A stretch of 64,000 nt of DNA, taken from NCBI GenBank assembly GCA_011800155.1, contig CM022369.1, forward strand, positions 2,728,001-2,792,000. The letters are read 5' to 3'. Numbering within the stretch: position 1 is the stretch's first letter; each line of letters opens with the position of its first letter. The position numbers and the translations under genes are program-made. Under the pieces are notes generated by a model. That model saw only the letters and a list, made by a program, of their open reading frames with translations. It ran no database searches and was not told where the DNA came from. This DNA comes from Flammulina velutipes (lineage: Eukaryota; Basidiomycota; Agaricomycetes; Agaricales; Physalacriaceae). Of the stretch, positions 1-11,827 are shown one piece after another.

Positions 1-1460
1 TATAGCCATGCACCGTTGGCCCGCAGCTGCCGAAATATTAGCATATAGATACGCATTGCGTCCTCTGAACATACCTCCAAACGCAGCACCAATCAAAGAA
101 TTCAACGCCAGATTCTTGTTTGCTGTGTACCTTATTAACGACGCAGAAGGCGCTACGAAACACCACTTACCGTCCGGCATCACAATGGCATGATTCTTCG
201 CACCCAAGTTAGCCTACGAGGTACCAATCAACGTCGATCAATTAACGCGAAGCGTCACATCATACCTGGACGCGTTTTCCGTTCTGCGTTCCTCTACGAC
301 GATCAGCGTGACCGCGTCAGAGCCTACTCCACGTACCTTTCGTAAATGTGACGCCCTGCCTTATCCCCACCAACAAAGCTGATTGCCTTGATAGCTGGAT
401 GGTCGCAGATAGCGTTAACAGTGTCAGCGCCTCCGTGTACAACGTTCAGTACACCGTCGGGCAATCCTATGGGAAAACGTAAGTTTCAGATGTAGAGAAG
501 CGTCGACGCGTACCGGCACGCTGGCAGAGTTCCGCGATAATCATTGTCGCCCCGGGATCTCGTTCTGACGGCTTGAGTATTAATGTGTTACCTGTCACAG
601 CAGCCATGGGAATGGACCACAGTGGGATCATGCTGTTGACCACGTTATTCGTGATAAGCTCCATGGGCAATGCAATAGGCGTACGCTGGAAAGTTGAACG
701 GGGCGATGCTTGCACATACCCCGAGAGGAACTTTGCGAACGTACGTGTCCATATCTTTGCTGACTGGAGAAAAGGTCACCCAGCGGCGCAGAATAGGCAG
801 GCTCGAGTGATGTACCTTCCAACTTTTCTCCCAGCAGTGTTGACGTGATGCCTACCGCGGTCTCAACAACCTGTAGTCCACGCATGAGGTCGCCATGGGC
901 GTCTTTGGAACAGGGATGGGATCGTAGGGTCAAGGAAGGTGCGGCTTTACACACCTGGCAACGTTTTCCCTTGCTCAAGAACGATGCTCTGAGCAATATA
1001 GTCTGCGTTCTGACGGAGGAGAGCCTGCAGTCTGGATGGAGGTCAAGGGGAGAAAGAATGGGCGGCAATAAGCAACACACTCCATCGCAAAACGTTGCCT
1101 GCCGAGGACACTTGTGCGACTCCACGTCTTGAACGCGTCAGAGGCCGCGTCGACAGCTTGCTCGAATTCAGCATTTGTGGTTTGGGGGACCTTGGTGAGC
1201 ACAGTTTGTGTAGACTAACTCTGTTTCTCAGTGTATGGTGTAGTACAGACGATGGGAACACGTACTGGATCAACCACGTCGATCCAGTGAGAGGTCTGGC
1301 TGTCAACGAACTGACCTCCTATAAAGTTCTTGGTAGAGGCGCCAGTCGCGCTGGTTCCCTGCCAGTTCGCAGAGATCTGTTCTGCCTTTGGCTTAGCGGC
1401 GGCGCTGAGAACACGGGAGACGGAGGACGAGGCGAAGCATCTTCGTTGTACAGTGAGCAT
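1..1460 (-). CDS. ALDH6A1: Methylmalonate-semialdehyde dehydrogenase (CoA-acylating), mitochondrial; partial at the left edge
   Basis: The enzyme oxidises methylmalonate and malonate semialdehyde to propionyl-CoA and acetyl-CoA with NAD and CoA in valine and pyrimidine breakdown in mitochondria. The ATG at 1458-1460 is followed by an Arg/Ser/Ala-rich stretch that fits a mitochondrial presequence, then GGQFVDS, the [15 protein letters not shown] block and [12 protein letters not shown]. Further down come [34 protein letters not shown] and [15 protein letters not shown]. The catalytic-cysteine block AAGQRCMA lies at the very left edge, so the C-terminus is outside the window. Several short introns interrupt the gene, for example one from about 78 down to 32. 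It is divergent from the Myb-like gene at 1672, with a 211-bp shared upstream region. The family assignment is firm; exon edges are by eye. Confidence 0.93.
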
Positions 1461-1671
1461 AGCGATGGTGGTGGTTAAAGGTCAAGCCGTGTTTGTTTGG
1501 CACGTTGTTTGGTTGACTATCTGTGTTGTGGTGGACGTTGGTGAAGAGATAACGAAGGGATCGGGTCGGATGCGGGGAAGCGGGGGCATGTCACGACCAT
1601 CACGCTCACGCCGCTGTGACTGTCACCCGCTTATTTTTCCTTCGACCTCAACGTTGCGGCGGTCAATCGCG

Positions 1672-3512
1672 ATGAACGGCTTCCTCCCGTTTGACAAGGA
1701 AGTTGAAGCCTTGCGCATTAGCAGCAGCAATGGCCACCCAAATTCCTATGCCACCAATAGCTTTCCTTCATCCAGCTCAAATCCATATCCTGACTTTCCC
1801 TCTCCGTCGCCCACCAACCAGTACGCGACCAACATGGACCTTGGCGCACCAGTCCACCACCAGCAGAGCCCAATGGCACGCCAGGGATCGTGGCCGGGCC
1901 TCTTTAGTCCCAATAACCCACAAATGGCGCACCAGATGCCGGCACCTCCAATGGCCCACCAGCACCAGCAACAATTCAACCAGCAGTGGAACCCGCAGGT
2001 GCCCAACCAGTCGTACCCGAATCCGATGCGTGGAATGCCGATGCATCCTAACGGTAGTATGCCTTTCATGAGTCCCCCAGTCATGCAAGACGCGATCCAC
2101 AAACAGGAAGAAGAGGTCCTCGTACGCACACTCGTACACGCAACCAGTCACGGCATAACCTTCAAACATGCCCTCAACAGCCTTCACGGGGTACGCGCTC
2201 GTCTCACCTATTCCTCACCACCGCGTCTTACACTATACAGAGCAACAATCATCCAGCCAACATGTGGAAAGATCACTATCTCGAGCACAAATACCGTCTC
2301 GACGACCTCATTGGCTCGTATCTACGCCGCAGACCTCCCCCTCCGACCCTCAAGAAACCAACGCTCGACGCCTTCAAAGCAGAGCCCAAGCTCGAAGCAT
2401 CAGTGTCCCCCATTCTTTCAGGCAGACCGCAACAAAAGGGCCAGTCCAGGAAATCGAGTACGCCTTCTTCTGCGCATGGCCCTCCTCCTACTGGCCGACG
2501 TCACACCATTAACAGCCTCACCGTCCACCCGCCTACCTTTCATCGCGGCCTTCCTGCACCCCATGCGGACCTTAAGGTTCCCGAACCTCCTTCCCGCTCA
2601 CCTACTCCCCCTACGATAATCGTTCCCAAAGGCCGTGGCAACAAATTCACCGACCAAGACAAAACCTTCTTCCTCAAGTTCATCTCACGGCGCCTGAAAG
2701 AGGATCCCAGCCTCACGCGAAACGACCTTTGTGAAAAACTCGCTGAAAAGGTTGGTAGCAGCTTTCTCTTCCAGTAGCATATACTAACTCGCAGACCACA
2801 GGCGCCACATCATAGTACCCAGTCCTGGGGCTCCTACTGGTCAAACAACCATGATCTCCCGGACAAGATTCTTGCAGCAGCGAAAGGCGAAGCTCCAGAA
2901 GAGGACGATGATGCCTCCGAGTCAGAAGAAGAGGTTAAAATTACACCTCGACGCCGGCGACCGAGATACAAAGAGGTCACCTCCGACGAAGAGGATGCAG
3001 ACGAGTCTAGCAAGGGCGGCGATGAGGACGCCGACGGCGACGAAGACGACGGTGAAGATGATGATGACGACGAAGATGATGATAGTCCTCTACCCAGCTT
3101 CGATGAAAGCGCTATGGGTCCAAAGGGTGGCCCATTTACTGAAGCCGACTTTGCCATTACGGCGAGGCATATCGCCACATTTCCCGACTTCTCTGTCCCA
3201 ACAGCTCAAGAGAAGTGGGGGCCATACAGCGAGAAAGTTAGTGCCATGAAAAACCTTGGGAGATTGAACTAATGTTTTCGCAGTATCCACAACGTTCCCC
3301 CAAATCATGGGCTGAATATTATCGTCGAAACGAGAACGGTGAGTTGTACTTTTCAGGGTCAATTAGAGACTAATTAACGTGTGTCAGGATTGGAAAAGCT
3401 TGCCAGGAAGATACGAAGGCTGAACCCTCCGTCTTCAGCGACAAAGCGCAAATTTCAAGACGACGACGAGGCTGATGATAAGGAGAGTAAGCACGTCAAG
3501 GTATCATCTTGA
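1672..3512 (+). CDS. Rap1-type Myb-like domain protein with acidic tract
   Basis: Five exons (1672-2190, 2241-2750, 2802-3236, 3284-3338, 3388-3512) give an open frame of 547 residues. The N-terminal third is rich in Ser, Pro, Gln, His and Met and looks disordered. A short block TSHGITFKHALNSLHG follows. From about residue 325 a segment beginning GNKFTDQDKTFFLKFISRRL and ending TQSWGSYW resembles the Rap1/TRF Myb-like fold. Then comes a long Asp/Glu tract, a second helical block containing SWAEYYRRNEN, and a basic tail that could be a nuclear signal. A nuclear DNA- or chromatin-binding role is inferred from this layout; the family match is from pattern memory only. I chose the ATG at 1672 because upstream in-frame sequence lacks a convincing start and coding character. 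Confidence 0.7.
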
Positions 3513-3829
3513 ACTTAGTGGTCCGTCTGTCCTATTCTATTCCGCTATGATACGCTATATTGCTTGCTTTCGTTACATCTGGGTTTTTCGCGGTGTACTC
3601 GCCTTGGTGTCGCTTGGACGTTCTCTGTATGGATATGTTCACCTAATTTATGGCGCTACTGTTATTCTACTCTTCGTTCTGTAAATACCGATATTGACCC
3701 TATGTGTGTGTCGTACACGATACGCAATGAGATGAGAAGGAACGGCATTGCGCTCCACGTGGCGGCCATGGATCGATAACATATTAGGTCAGGTGTTGGC
3801 AACCACTCTCTTTCCACTACTTTCACGCC
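3513..3829. other. Intergenic stretch between the Myb-like gene and GDI
   Basis: Short AT-richer spacer holding the 3' end of the upstream gene and the promoter of GDI. No ORF with coding character, RNA gene or repeat was recognised here. Confidence 0.5.
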
Positions 3830-5504
3830 ATGGATGAAGAATATGATGTTCGTCGTCGTCGTCGTCGTTCACAGCGACGAGCTCCTCTGACTGCTCTTCC
3901 AGGTCGTCGTGCTCGGTACTGGCCTCACTGAGTGTATCCTCTCAGGTCTCTTGTCCGTCGAGGGCAAGAAGGTCCTTCACATGGACAGGAATGACTACTA
4001 CGGCGGCGACAGTGCCAGTCTGAACTTGACCCAGGTGAGCTCGTCGTCTCTCTCGACGTCGAGCCAGTCTATCTCACTGTCTGCCCCCTAGCTGTACCGC
4101 AAGTTCCGCCCAGACCAGAGCCCTCCCGCCGAGCTCGGACGCGACCGCGACTACGCCGTGGATCTCATTCCAAAGTTCATCATCGCCTCTGGAGAGCTCA
4201 CCAAGATCCTCGTCCACACCGAGGTCACTCGCTACCTCGAATTCAAGCAGATCGCGGGCAGCTTCGTCTACCGCGATGGCAAGATTTCAAAGGTCCCCAG
4301 TACGGAGATGGAGGCGGTCAAGAGTCCTTTGATGGGTCTCTTCGAGAAGCGCAGAGCCAAGAAGTTCTTCGAGTTCATCCAGAACTGGAAGGACGACGAT
4401 GAGACCACTCATCAAGGTCAGTGAAACACGAGGCACTGGTCAGACTGCGAGGCTAATGCGCGTGCTCAAGGGATCAACCTCAACAATGACACGATGAAAT
4501 CTGTTTACGAAAAGTTCGGATTAGAGCCTGGGACGCAGGACTTTGTTGGCCATGCCATGGCGCTCTACCTCGACGACGAGTACGCTCTATACCTTCAATG
4601 TTGCTTCTAAAACTAATCGATTGTAGCTACATCACCAAGCCCGCGCGTGAAACTTACGACAGGATTCTTCTCTACACGTCCTCGATGGCACGATATGGCA
4701 AATCCCCTTACATCTACCCGCTCTACGGTCTCGGCGAGCTTCCTCAATCGTTTGCTCGTCTCAGTGCGATCTACGGCGGCACCTACATGCTAGACAAGAC
4801 CGTTGACGCCATTGTCACCGATGATGAGGGCAAGTTCGTCGGTGTGACCAGCGGTGGCGAGACGGTCAAGGCCAAGCAGGTCATTGGCGATCCCAGCTAC
4901 TTCGGTGCAGGCCAGCCAGACTCCAACGGCAAGGTGCGCGTGATCGAGGACGGCAAGGTCGTTCGTGCCATCTGCTTCTTGAAGCACCCCATTCCTGGTA
5001 CGGACGACAGCGACAGTTGCCAGATCATCATCCCCCAAAACCAGGTTGGGAGGAGGAACGGTACGTTGGGGTGAACACCATCCATCGCAGCTCGTGTTGA
5101 TCACCGCTTTAGACATCTACGTTGCCATGATCTCTTCGACACACAATGTTTGCGCCAAAGACGTCTACGTTGCCATTGTTAGCACTATCGTCGAGACTGA
5201 CAAGCCAGAACTCGAGATCGCTCCTGGTCTCAACCTCCTTGGGCCTATTCACGACAAGTAAGATTCATTTGTGTCATAATCGAGAACGTCTGACTGACCA
5301 CGTCTCGATAGGTTCGTCTCCATCTCCTCGCTCTACACGCCAACGTCAGACGGAAAGACCGACAACATCTTCATCACGCGTTCCTACGACGCGACCTCCC
5401 ACTTTGAGACTGTCGTCGAGGATGTGCAGGATGTGTGGAAGCGCGTTGTTGGCTCGGATTTGGTGCTCAAGAAGAGGGATACTGAGGCGCAGGTTGAGGC
5501 CTAG
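3830..5504 (+). CDS. GDI1: Rab GDP-dissociation inhibitor
   Basis: GDI extracts GDP-bound Rab GTPases from membranes and recycles them through the cytosol. Seven exons (3830-3847, 3903-4034, 4092-4416, 4471-4579, 4627-5060, 5113-5257, 5312-5504) give 451 residues, the normal family length. The 18-nt first exon encodes MDEEYD and joins [19 protein letters not shown], the dinucleotide-binding-like GDI/REP signature, followed by [13 protein letters not shown]. The Rab-binding and mobile-effector regions are recognisable in [32 protein letters not shown] and the C-terminal [16 protein letters not shown]. Intron 1 contains a GTC repeat. Every exon junction stays in frame. It is very likely an essential single-copy gene. 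Confidence 0.96.
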
Positions 5505-5725
5505 ATGATTGCATGATTTCTTTACTTTTTCATTCTCATGTCGCGGAAATACAATGAATACGAAAATGTACAAATCTCGGAAAGATATGGTGGATGACCT
5601 GGATTGTTGAATCGCCATTTTTTGTGATAACTTTGGGCCCATAGGTTTGACCCTGAACGACGATGTCAAGGCTAAGAATAGGTTTCCTCCTGCCTCCTTC
5701 CAGCATTTGGATCTTTTAGTTGGCC

Positions 5726-6472
5726 ATGGGTGTACCTTCCTGTGCTCGAGCTATAACATTTGCCTTTCTTGCTGTGATATCCTCCCTTCTTCATGCTGGA
5801 GCCACCTTCGAAACCCAAACACCGCTTCTCGGGAGCCTGAGACCATTACCACCTTACGCCACAGCCTACGCTCCTCTCATCCACCTCTATTCTGGCGAAG
5901 ACGCGTTCCCGTCTGATATAGCCGTTCATCTCGCGCATACTATACCAGAAGTAAGGCTTCTCCGAGTCATTGAATCTCAAAACTCTGACATTCGCAAGTA
6001 TAGATATCGTTCACACCTGTTGAGGGACACCCAGAGGCTACGGTGTCGACTCTGAATGATGTCCCTCCCGACGCGTTTCTGACGTCCATAGACAGAGTGG
6101 AATCGTTCCCTGAATGGCTTGCGTCGACTTCGAACAAACCGAACGGGACCGGATATTCCAGCGCTCCTGCTACGATCATCGCGGTCGAGAAGGAAGGTGG
6201 GAAGGTGGTAGACGTTTTCTATTTCTACTTCTACTCCTTCAACCGTGGTAGGTTTTTTTGTTTTCGAGATGGAGATGTAACTTTGAATCGGAATTGTTAG
6301 GACCGACGGCGTTGGGGGTGAGGTTCGGGAACCATGTCGGAGACTGGGAGCATACGATGGTTCGTTTCGTGGACGGCGTACCGGAGTATATATTCCTCTC
6401 TGAGCATGGGGGAGGGACGGCGTTCACCTATGGTGCTATTCAAAAAACGGAAGCTGGCCGTCCAAAGGCTTA
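5726..6472 (+). pseudogene. VPS62: VPS62/DUF946-like gene, 5' half, interrupted by a transposon
   Basis: The ATG at 5726 opens a secretory-type N-terminus (hydrophobic AITFAFLAVISSLLHAGA). Three exons follow, with introns near 5951-6002 and 6247-6300. The family core is clear in GVRFGNHVGDWEHTMVRF and EYIFLSEHGGGTAFTYGA, typical of VPS62/DUF946 proteins; in yeast, VPS62 is linked to vacuolar protein sorting. The frame stops abruptly after TEAGRPKA at the junction with the mobile element, and the rest of the family fold resumes at 14010. The halves are separated by 7.5 kb carrying three other genes, so the gene is almost certainly inactive here. A truncated secreted product remains possible. 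Confidence 0.88.
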
Positions 6473-6501
6473 GCCTATCACTAAAGCGTGGAAAAGATGT
6501 T
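6473..6501 (+). repeat. Left terminal inverted repeat of the Plavaka-type element
   Basis: The 29-nt left end pairs with the inverse of 13981-14009 without gaps and with 7 mismatches. It lies directly after the GGCTTA flank. The stretch from here to the transposase stop at 6765 holds subterminal repeats and no gene. Confidence 0.75.
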
Positions 6502-6764
6502 CGTGCATATCCGGAGTTGCAACCCGGATAATGATGGGTCAAAGGGTTGGCAGAGATTATAATTTTGAGTAATACACTGACCGTCATTATCAAGAGTTAT
6601 AGCGCACGTATAGTATTATTAGGCTAATGTAGTCATTGAGAATCAAGGGAGATATATTACTGCACATTGACATCATTCATAGGTGCTTCATATAGAGAAG
6701 AATTACAGTACTAAGTCCAGGTGTACATATATTCAAAGCTCTTCCATTGGCAATCAAGTAGCTA

Positions 6765-9700
6765 TCATAGATCATCATAGCCATCATCCTCTACATCACT
6801 GGGTCCATCATCAAGCTCGTCGTCATCTAAGTCAACATCACTAGTATCTTCATCCGAATCCTCGTCACTCTCCGAGTCGTTGTCCTTGTCCTGCTCCATT
6901 TCTTCATCCGCATCTTCATCCATCGGTTCGTCGATTGGCTCATCCTCGTCTGGTTGCACCCGTAGAGTGTTGACGTGGCCAATGCCTCCTCCAAAGTGGC
7001 GCATTACCATATCTCGATCAACGAAGCTGAAGAAAGTGTCATTGATAGTGCACGTAATTGCCGAGATAAGAACTCACATATTGACATAGTAGTTAGTCCA
7101 ATCATCTGTATCCATGGAGTTAGGACGTGCCAATGTAGTGTCTTTGGTTGAGAGGAGATTCTCCGTGCGACCATTGACGAAGGAAGGGATGAGATGGGTT
7201 CCCCGGATAACAAGACTCGGGTCCAAGAACCCAAATGCATACGGGTCTTCCTCCGGAACGTAGCCAATTTTCGGGAGACGAGCATAACGCCGACCAGATT
7301 TCCAGCCAACCTCCCAACCAAGCCAACGCACATAGAGAAAGTGCATCTTGTGAGGACGAGGCCCCATAGACTCCGGCCCACGGTGCTGAACATTGGCGTG
7401 ATAGATCCCGATAACTTGTGCGTACCAGTACGGATGGGCGCCAGGTTCATCGTCAGGCGATTTGAGCATAACGAAGCATTGCGAGTTGGGGTTGATAGTG
7501 TCATAGTCGCGCAGGATGTCGTAGGTGGTATAGTTCACCCTCATAAGCTGGTGCTGGAATATTTTGTTGTTGACGAGTTGAACTGTGTTACGGTCAGCAT
7601 CCGTAAACTGGGTCTCGTCGCCGTCGAAATCATGGCCTCGGAATCGCCCCAGGAGATGGTCTTTGAGTTTCGGGATGAAGCGCTAGTATGTATATGTGAG
7701 CCGCTGAAAAAACTAGAACAAATATTGACCCACCTTTTTTGCAGGATCCGTCGACTCAAGAACAAAGTTGAAAACATCGATCGGCTTGTTGATGTTGTCG
7801 GAAATGAAATGGTGGTCAGAGATAGACGCCGCAGCTGCAGCGATCTGTTCAGCTGATACTGGCGCCGTGGTAACGTCAGCAGTCATCTGCTTGAGAGCGC
7901 GAGAGCGCGAGTATTTCTTGGCAATTTGCATCATGGCTCCGTCCTTCTTGTTGGTAAGACCGTAGAAGGCTTTGACAGTTCGATGTGCAAGCTCGCCCTG
8001 TACAATTCATGAGATCACAAGAAAGAAAGAAGGGAGCATGACACACCATCTGAGTAGAGAATGAATCCATAGTGCCAAATAGACGTACATGGGACACATA
8101 GTCTCCCATTGAATGGAACTTGTATGTTACAAGGTTGAAAACCTTTCGCCGTGTACCAGATTTCGCCGTTGCAGCATCAGACACTGATGTCGCTCCACCT
8201 TGCGCGTCATGACGTTGTTGCGCCGCTCTTCCTCGTGCTGCGGCTTCTCGAGGTAGCTCGAAAGTTTCAAACTCTGGGCAGAACTTGTCTCGAAAGTCAC
8301 GCAAAAGTGCGCCAATGATGGTGGTGGACTTTTCGAACCAGGAGAGTGTTGTATCAGTATGCATGCGCAGTTTCCCCAGGGCATGCCATTCAGCAAACCG
8401 GTATAGCAGTGTCATCAGCTTAGTGTTATACGGCTCAGGAAGGAGTCCTTCAAACGCTGGGATTGCGCACTGAAGCACAATAAGTGTTTATTTGATGATC
8501 AAATTTCACAAGGACGTACCTGTAGCAAGTCCTCAAAGTCGCGAGCTGCCAGCTTCTTCATCTCTGAAGAGTTGGCAGAGAATTTCCGAATGGTCCCGCG
8601 TCCAAAAGACTTGATCAATCGGTAGCTGAACGAAGTAGTTAGAAATCAATTTAAGAGAACAGAATGTTCCAACCGTTTATCAAGTTCACTAACGACGTCT
8701 TCTTTTGACTTCTTGAAATGCGCGTGTAGTATTCGCACACAATGTACGAATAGACTTTTCCAGACTCCGAGTTCGATTTCGTGAAGTTGATCGACGACAA
8801 GCATCTTGAACGGATTGAAGGATGTACCCAGCCGTTTGATAAAGGCGTTCTGGAATGATATTGTGGTCAATCTGCTGGAATTTACACTGTTTTAGTGACA
8901 TACCATTGTCGGGACTTGGGATGATTCCTTCAGCAGAGCTTCGACGGCTGTTCCAGTAATTGCACGTCCAAGGCGATAGATAGCATCGCGCGCAATCTTG
9001 ACCTTCTCGACAAGGTACTCGCGAGCTTGCTTGATTCTATTCGCGCCGTCCCGCTTTTGGCCCATGAGGTCGACTTTGTTCTTTGGAACCATGCAACGAG
9101 GGCACGGGCAAGATCCTTTGTCTCGGATAGTGGCGAGGAGAACTCTGGGGAAATGTCAGAAGGTAACGTAGCATGGTTGGTCAAGACTGACTTCTCGGGA
9201 TAATCAGCTGAATAAGTAAAGATCCGAGGGTATACACGGCGCTTCACGCCATCCTGGCACTCAATAACGATGCCATATGTGTACGCATGGACAAAATCAT
9301 CATCGAGTAGGAGCTCCCACACAGCGTGCATGAGTTCGCGTCGGCAGAAGGTCTTAAGCTCTTTGGCCGCCGACTTAGACTTTCCCCAGCGAGGGAAACG
9401 TTCAGCTACCCAATCTTGGAAAGAATCCGGAAGCTAACATTGGTTATGTTAGAACAAATAACTTTCAGTCACTGTAAGACGTACCGAGGGTACATATGCC
9501 AAATGGAACATGGAATCTGAAGTCGGTTTTGCGCGCACATATTTCGAAAGATTGGCAAGAGCCAAGTAGATTGGCCATGCCTTCGCGTTCCCAAAACTAG
9601 CCAGATGAGTTGCGTCCGAGAACAGCATGACTGCTGCTATGATCTTTTCCAATGTACAGCCCTCCTCGCCAAATGGGAGCTTGCCGCGAAGTCGGACATC

Positions 9701-10950
9701 GTCGTCGGCCTCTAGAAAGACATCTGAGGTGTACATCTCCCCGTAAACACGAATATCCTCAGTCGCGCCGGGTGAACGATGGAAAACACGGTGAGGGGAT
9801 AGATGCATGCGAAACGCGAGAGGTTCTTGGAATGCTGCTGTAATGAGGTCGGTCAGCTTTCGGTAAAGTAGGCCAGATACCGGGAACTGTTGAGAGTCGA
9901 CACCAGCTTCACCAGAGGGCACATCGATATGAACCGTGGCCTCCTTGAACGACTGGAACAGTGGATTGTCAGACGTTTCGGCCGCCCGGTCTAGATGTGC
10001 GTTCTCCGTCTCGCACCGAAACCCTTGGAGATCCTCGACATTAAAGTCTGGGTGGAGGAGAACATTGTGGACAAGACGGTCTATGTCCGAGGCAGACTTG
10101 GAAACATTTCCATTATTCATCCATCCCATCAAAAGCCACTTCGACCAGTTTGAGAGCGGCCATGGAGCTTGAGTCTGAGCCAATGGGGGTGCAGGCGCCG
10201 AATTAGGAAGGGGAGTATTTGAAGGTGGTGCACTGGGTAGCGGTGCGCTGGGGATAGGAATGTGGGAAGGAGCGTCGGATGGTGAAAGGCGGCGTGGGAG
10301 TACGACTAGGTCTTCTGGAGAAAGGAATGCGTCGGGATCGTATGAGGGTCGATGCATGTAGAGCCTACGTATGCCGAATACATTATAGTTTGTTGAAATG
10401 GTGTCCCGCACGATCAATCGGATACGTGTGGCTGTGGACTGTGTCGAGAAAGGAGATACTGTCGGTTGGGTAGTCTGAGGGAGCACATCCTCAAAGCGCA
10501 AAGGTAGGCGATGCCGGCGAGTGGGAAGTCTGCTTTCCATTGCAGTTGGTGCGTCCATAGGGTCATCGAGTTCATCAAGATCGAGTTGCGGGGGCATAGA
10601 ATCATCTACAATTGAGGGCTCCTCAACTGGTATTGTGGAAGCTTGTGTAATGACTGGGTCTGCGAGCTGGGAGGCATCTGTTTGGCCTGGCATGTGTCCA
10701 CTCTTGGAGCCCTGGAGTCAAGAATGAGACGAGACAATCAATACATATAGATAACACAAAGACGTACCATTAGACGAGCGCGTCTTTGAGCCTTCGTCTC
10801 TGAAGCACCCGAAACCTCCGAAGCATTGTTGGCTGCATTAGCCTGAATTCTTGAACGTGTTCCAGAAATGCTCCTCTGGTAAGCTGCACAGGTCTTCCGG
10901 TGGGCACCAATGTGACTAAATTCACGGTTGCATCCAGTACAAGTTGTCAT
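6765..10950 (-). CDS. Plavaka-family transposase
   Basis: Predicted transposase of a CACTA-like fungal transposon family. The ATG is at 10948-10950. A short zinc-binding N-terminus reads TTCTGCNREFSHIGAHRKTC (a C2HC-type finger). An intron (10767-10712) follows, then a disordered linker and the family core: FGIRRLYMHRPSYDPDAFL, SDIDRLVHNVLLHPDFNVED, MLFSDATHLASFGNAKAWPI, PCPRCMVPKN and MLVVDQLHEIELGVWKSLF. The acidic residues in the FSDAT and DQLHEIELG blocks are candidate catalytic positions. The C-terminus has a GAHPYWYAQVIGIYHANVQ block, typical of these proteins, and an extreme Asp/Glu tail. About ten introns are needed and no frame break was found, so it may still be functional. Start and family are confident; individual exon edges less so. 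Confidence 0.9.
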
Positions 10951-11045
10951 TCCTCTTGCAAACGGGGAAGAAAGGAGAATCGTCGGGCGAGATAGATATG
11001 AAAGCAATAAATTCCTCGACGTGACATGAAGGTGTGCGACAGCCA

Positions 11046-11607
11046 ATGAACCCGATAGAATTCCCACGATGGGATCAAACAGCGACTTGGTTACCTTCTA
11101 CCATGACTGGCGATAGTCCTCCGTCTTCTCAGTGCATACTCTCTGCAACACCTACCGTCATGAAAGATAAAAGCAATACACCACGCGAACAGAAAATGAA
11201 GCGGAAACCTGGTCATCTTTTGTCGAAGAAAGGTCTTCCACCTATTAAGAACAGGTATAATATTTTACAATCTTGGTGCACTAGTAACTTACAGTATTAC
11301 TAGTCTTCCAAATGCCCCCCTCCGTGCCTGTGCTTTACCGCACATCATGCGGCACAACGAACGGCGACTTTTTGTGGCGCAAGGAAAAATCTTCGAGAAG
11401 CTCAAATCCTATCGCGCCATCGGGTTTGGAGAGGCCAAGAGAAGTTTGGCAGATATGAGAAGAGCAGTGGCTGATGTACGCTCTGAGCTCCGAGTCCTCG
11501 ATATGTCGTTGGACTGGGTCGACAGCGCAAACTGGAATGAAATATGGGAGATGTCGGTGGAGCATACGGAGTACATCGCTTCACATCACTATGCCTCTTC
11601 GTCATAA
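11046..11607 (+). CDS. Small orphan protein inside the transposon
   Basis: Two exons (11046-11254 and 11304-11607) make an open frame of about 170 residues. The N-terminal part is Ser/Thr/Pro-rich and basic. The C-terminal part is helical and charged, with KIFEKLKSYRAIGFGEAKRS and MRRAVADVRSELRVLDMSLD suggesting a coiled-coil. Its ATG lies 95 bp from the transposase ATG in divergent orientation, so the two probably share a promoter. I recognise no family. The position inside the element suggests an accessory role in transposition or regulation, but nothing in the sequence proves it. In-frame splicing and amino-acid character support it as a real gene. Confidence 0.6.
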
Positions 11608-11827
11608 TTGAGCCTCATTCCATAATCTCCATTTTCCAAACCCCAAATGTTGCCTGGTGTGCGTGCGCGCGCACACATTTGAAGGGTATTTTCTATCCGC
11701 AAATTAGTGGTTGCAGTCTTTGCATGCTCTAGATCAGGTATGTTGCCATAGCACTGCGAAATAGATACTTAACAGTGGCTGATAAACTTTACTTTCTTAG
11801 GTTTCTGCTGTCCCCCCATTTTCTTCC

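Noticed and set aside
11608..11827. Possible fourth gene in the transposon
   Set aside because: Short AT-rich spacer with no coding character between the orphan gene and the DUF6698 gene.
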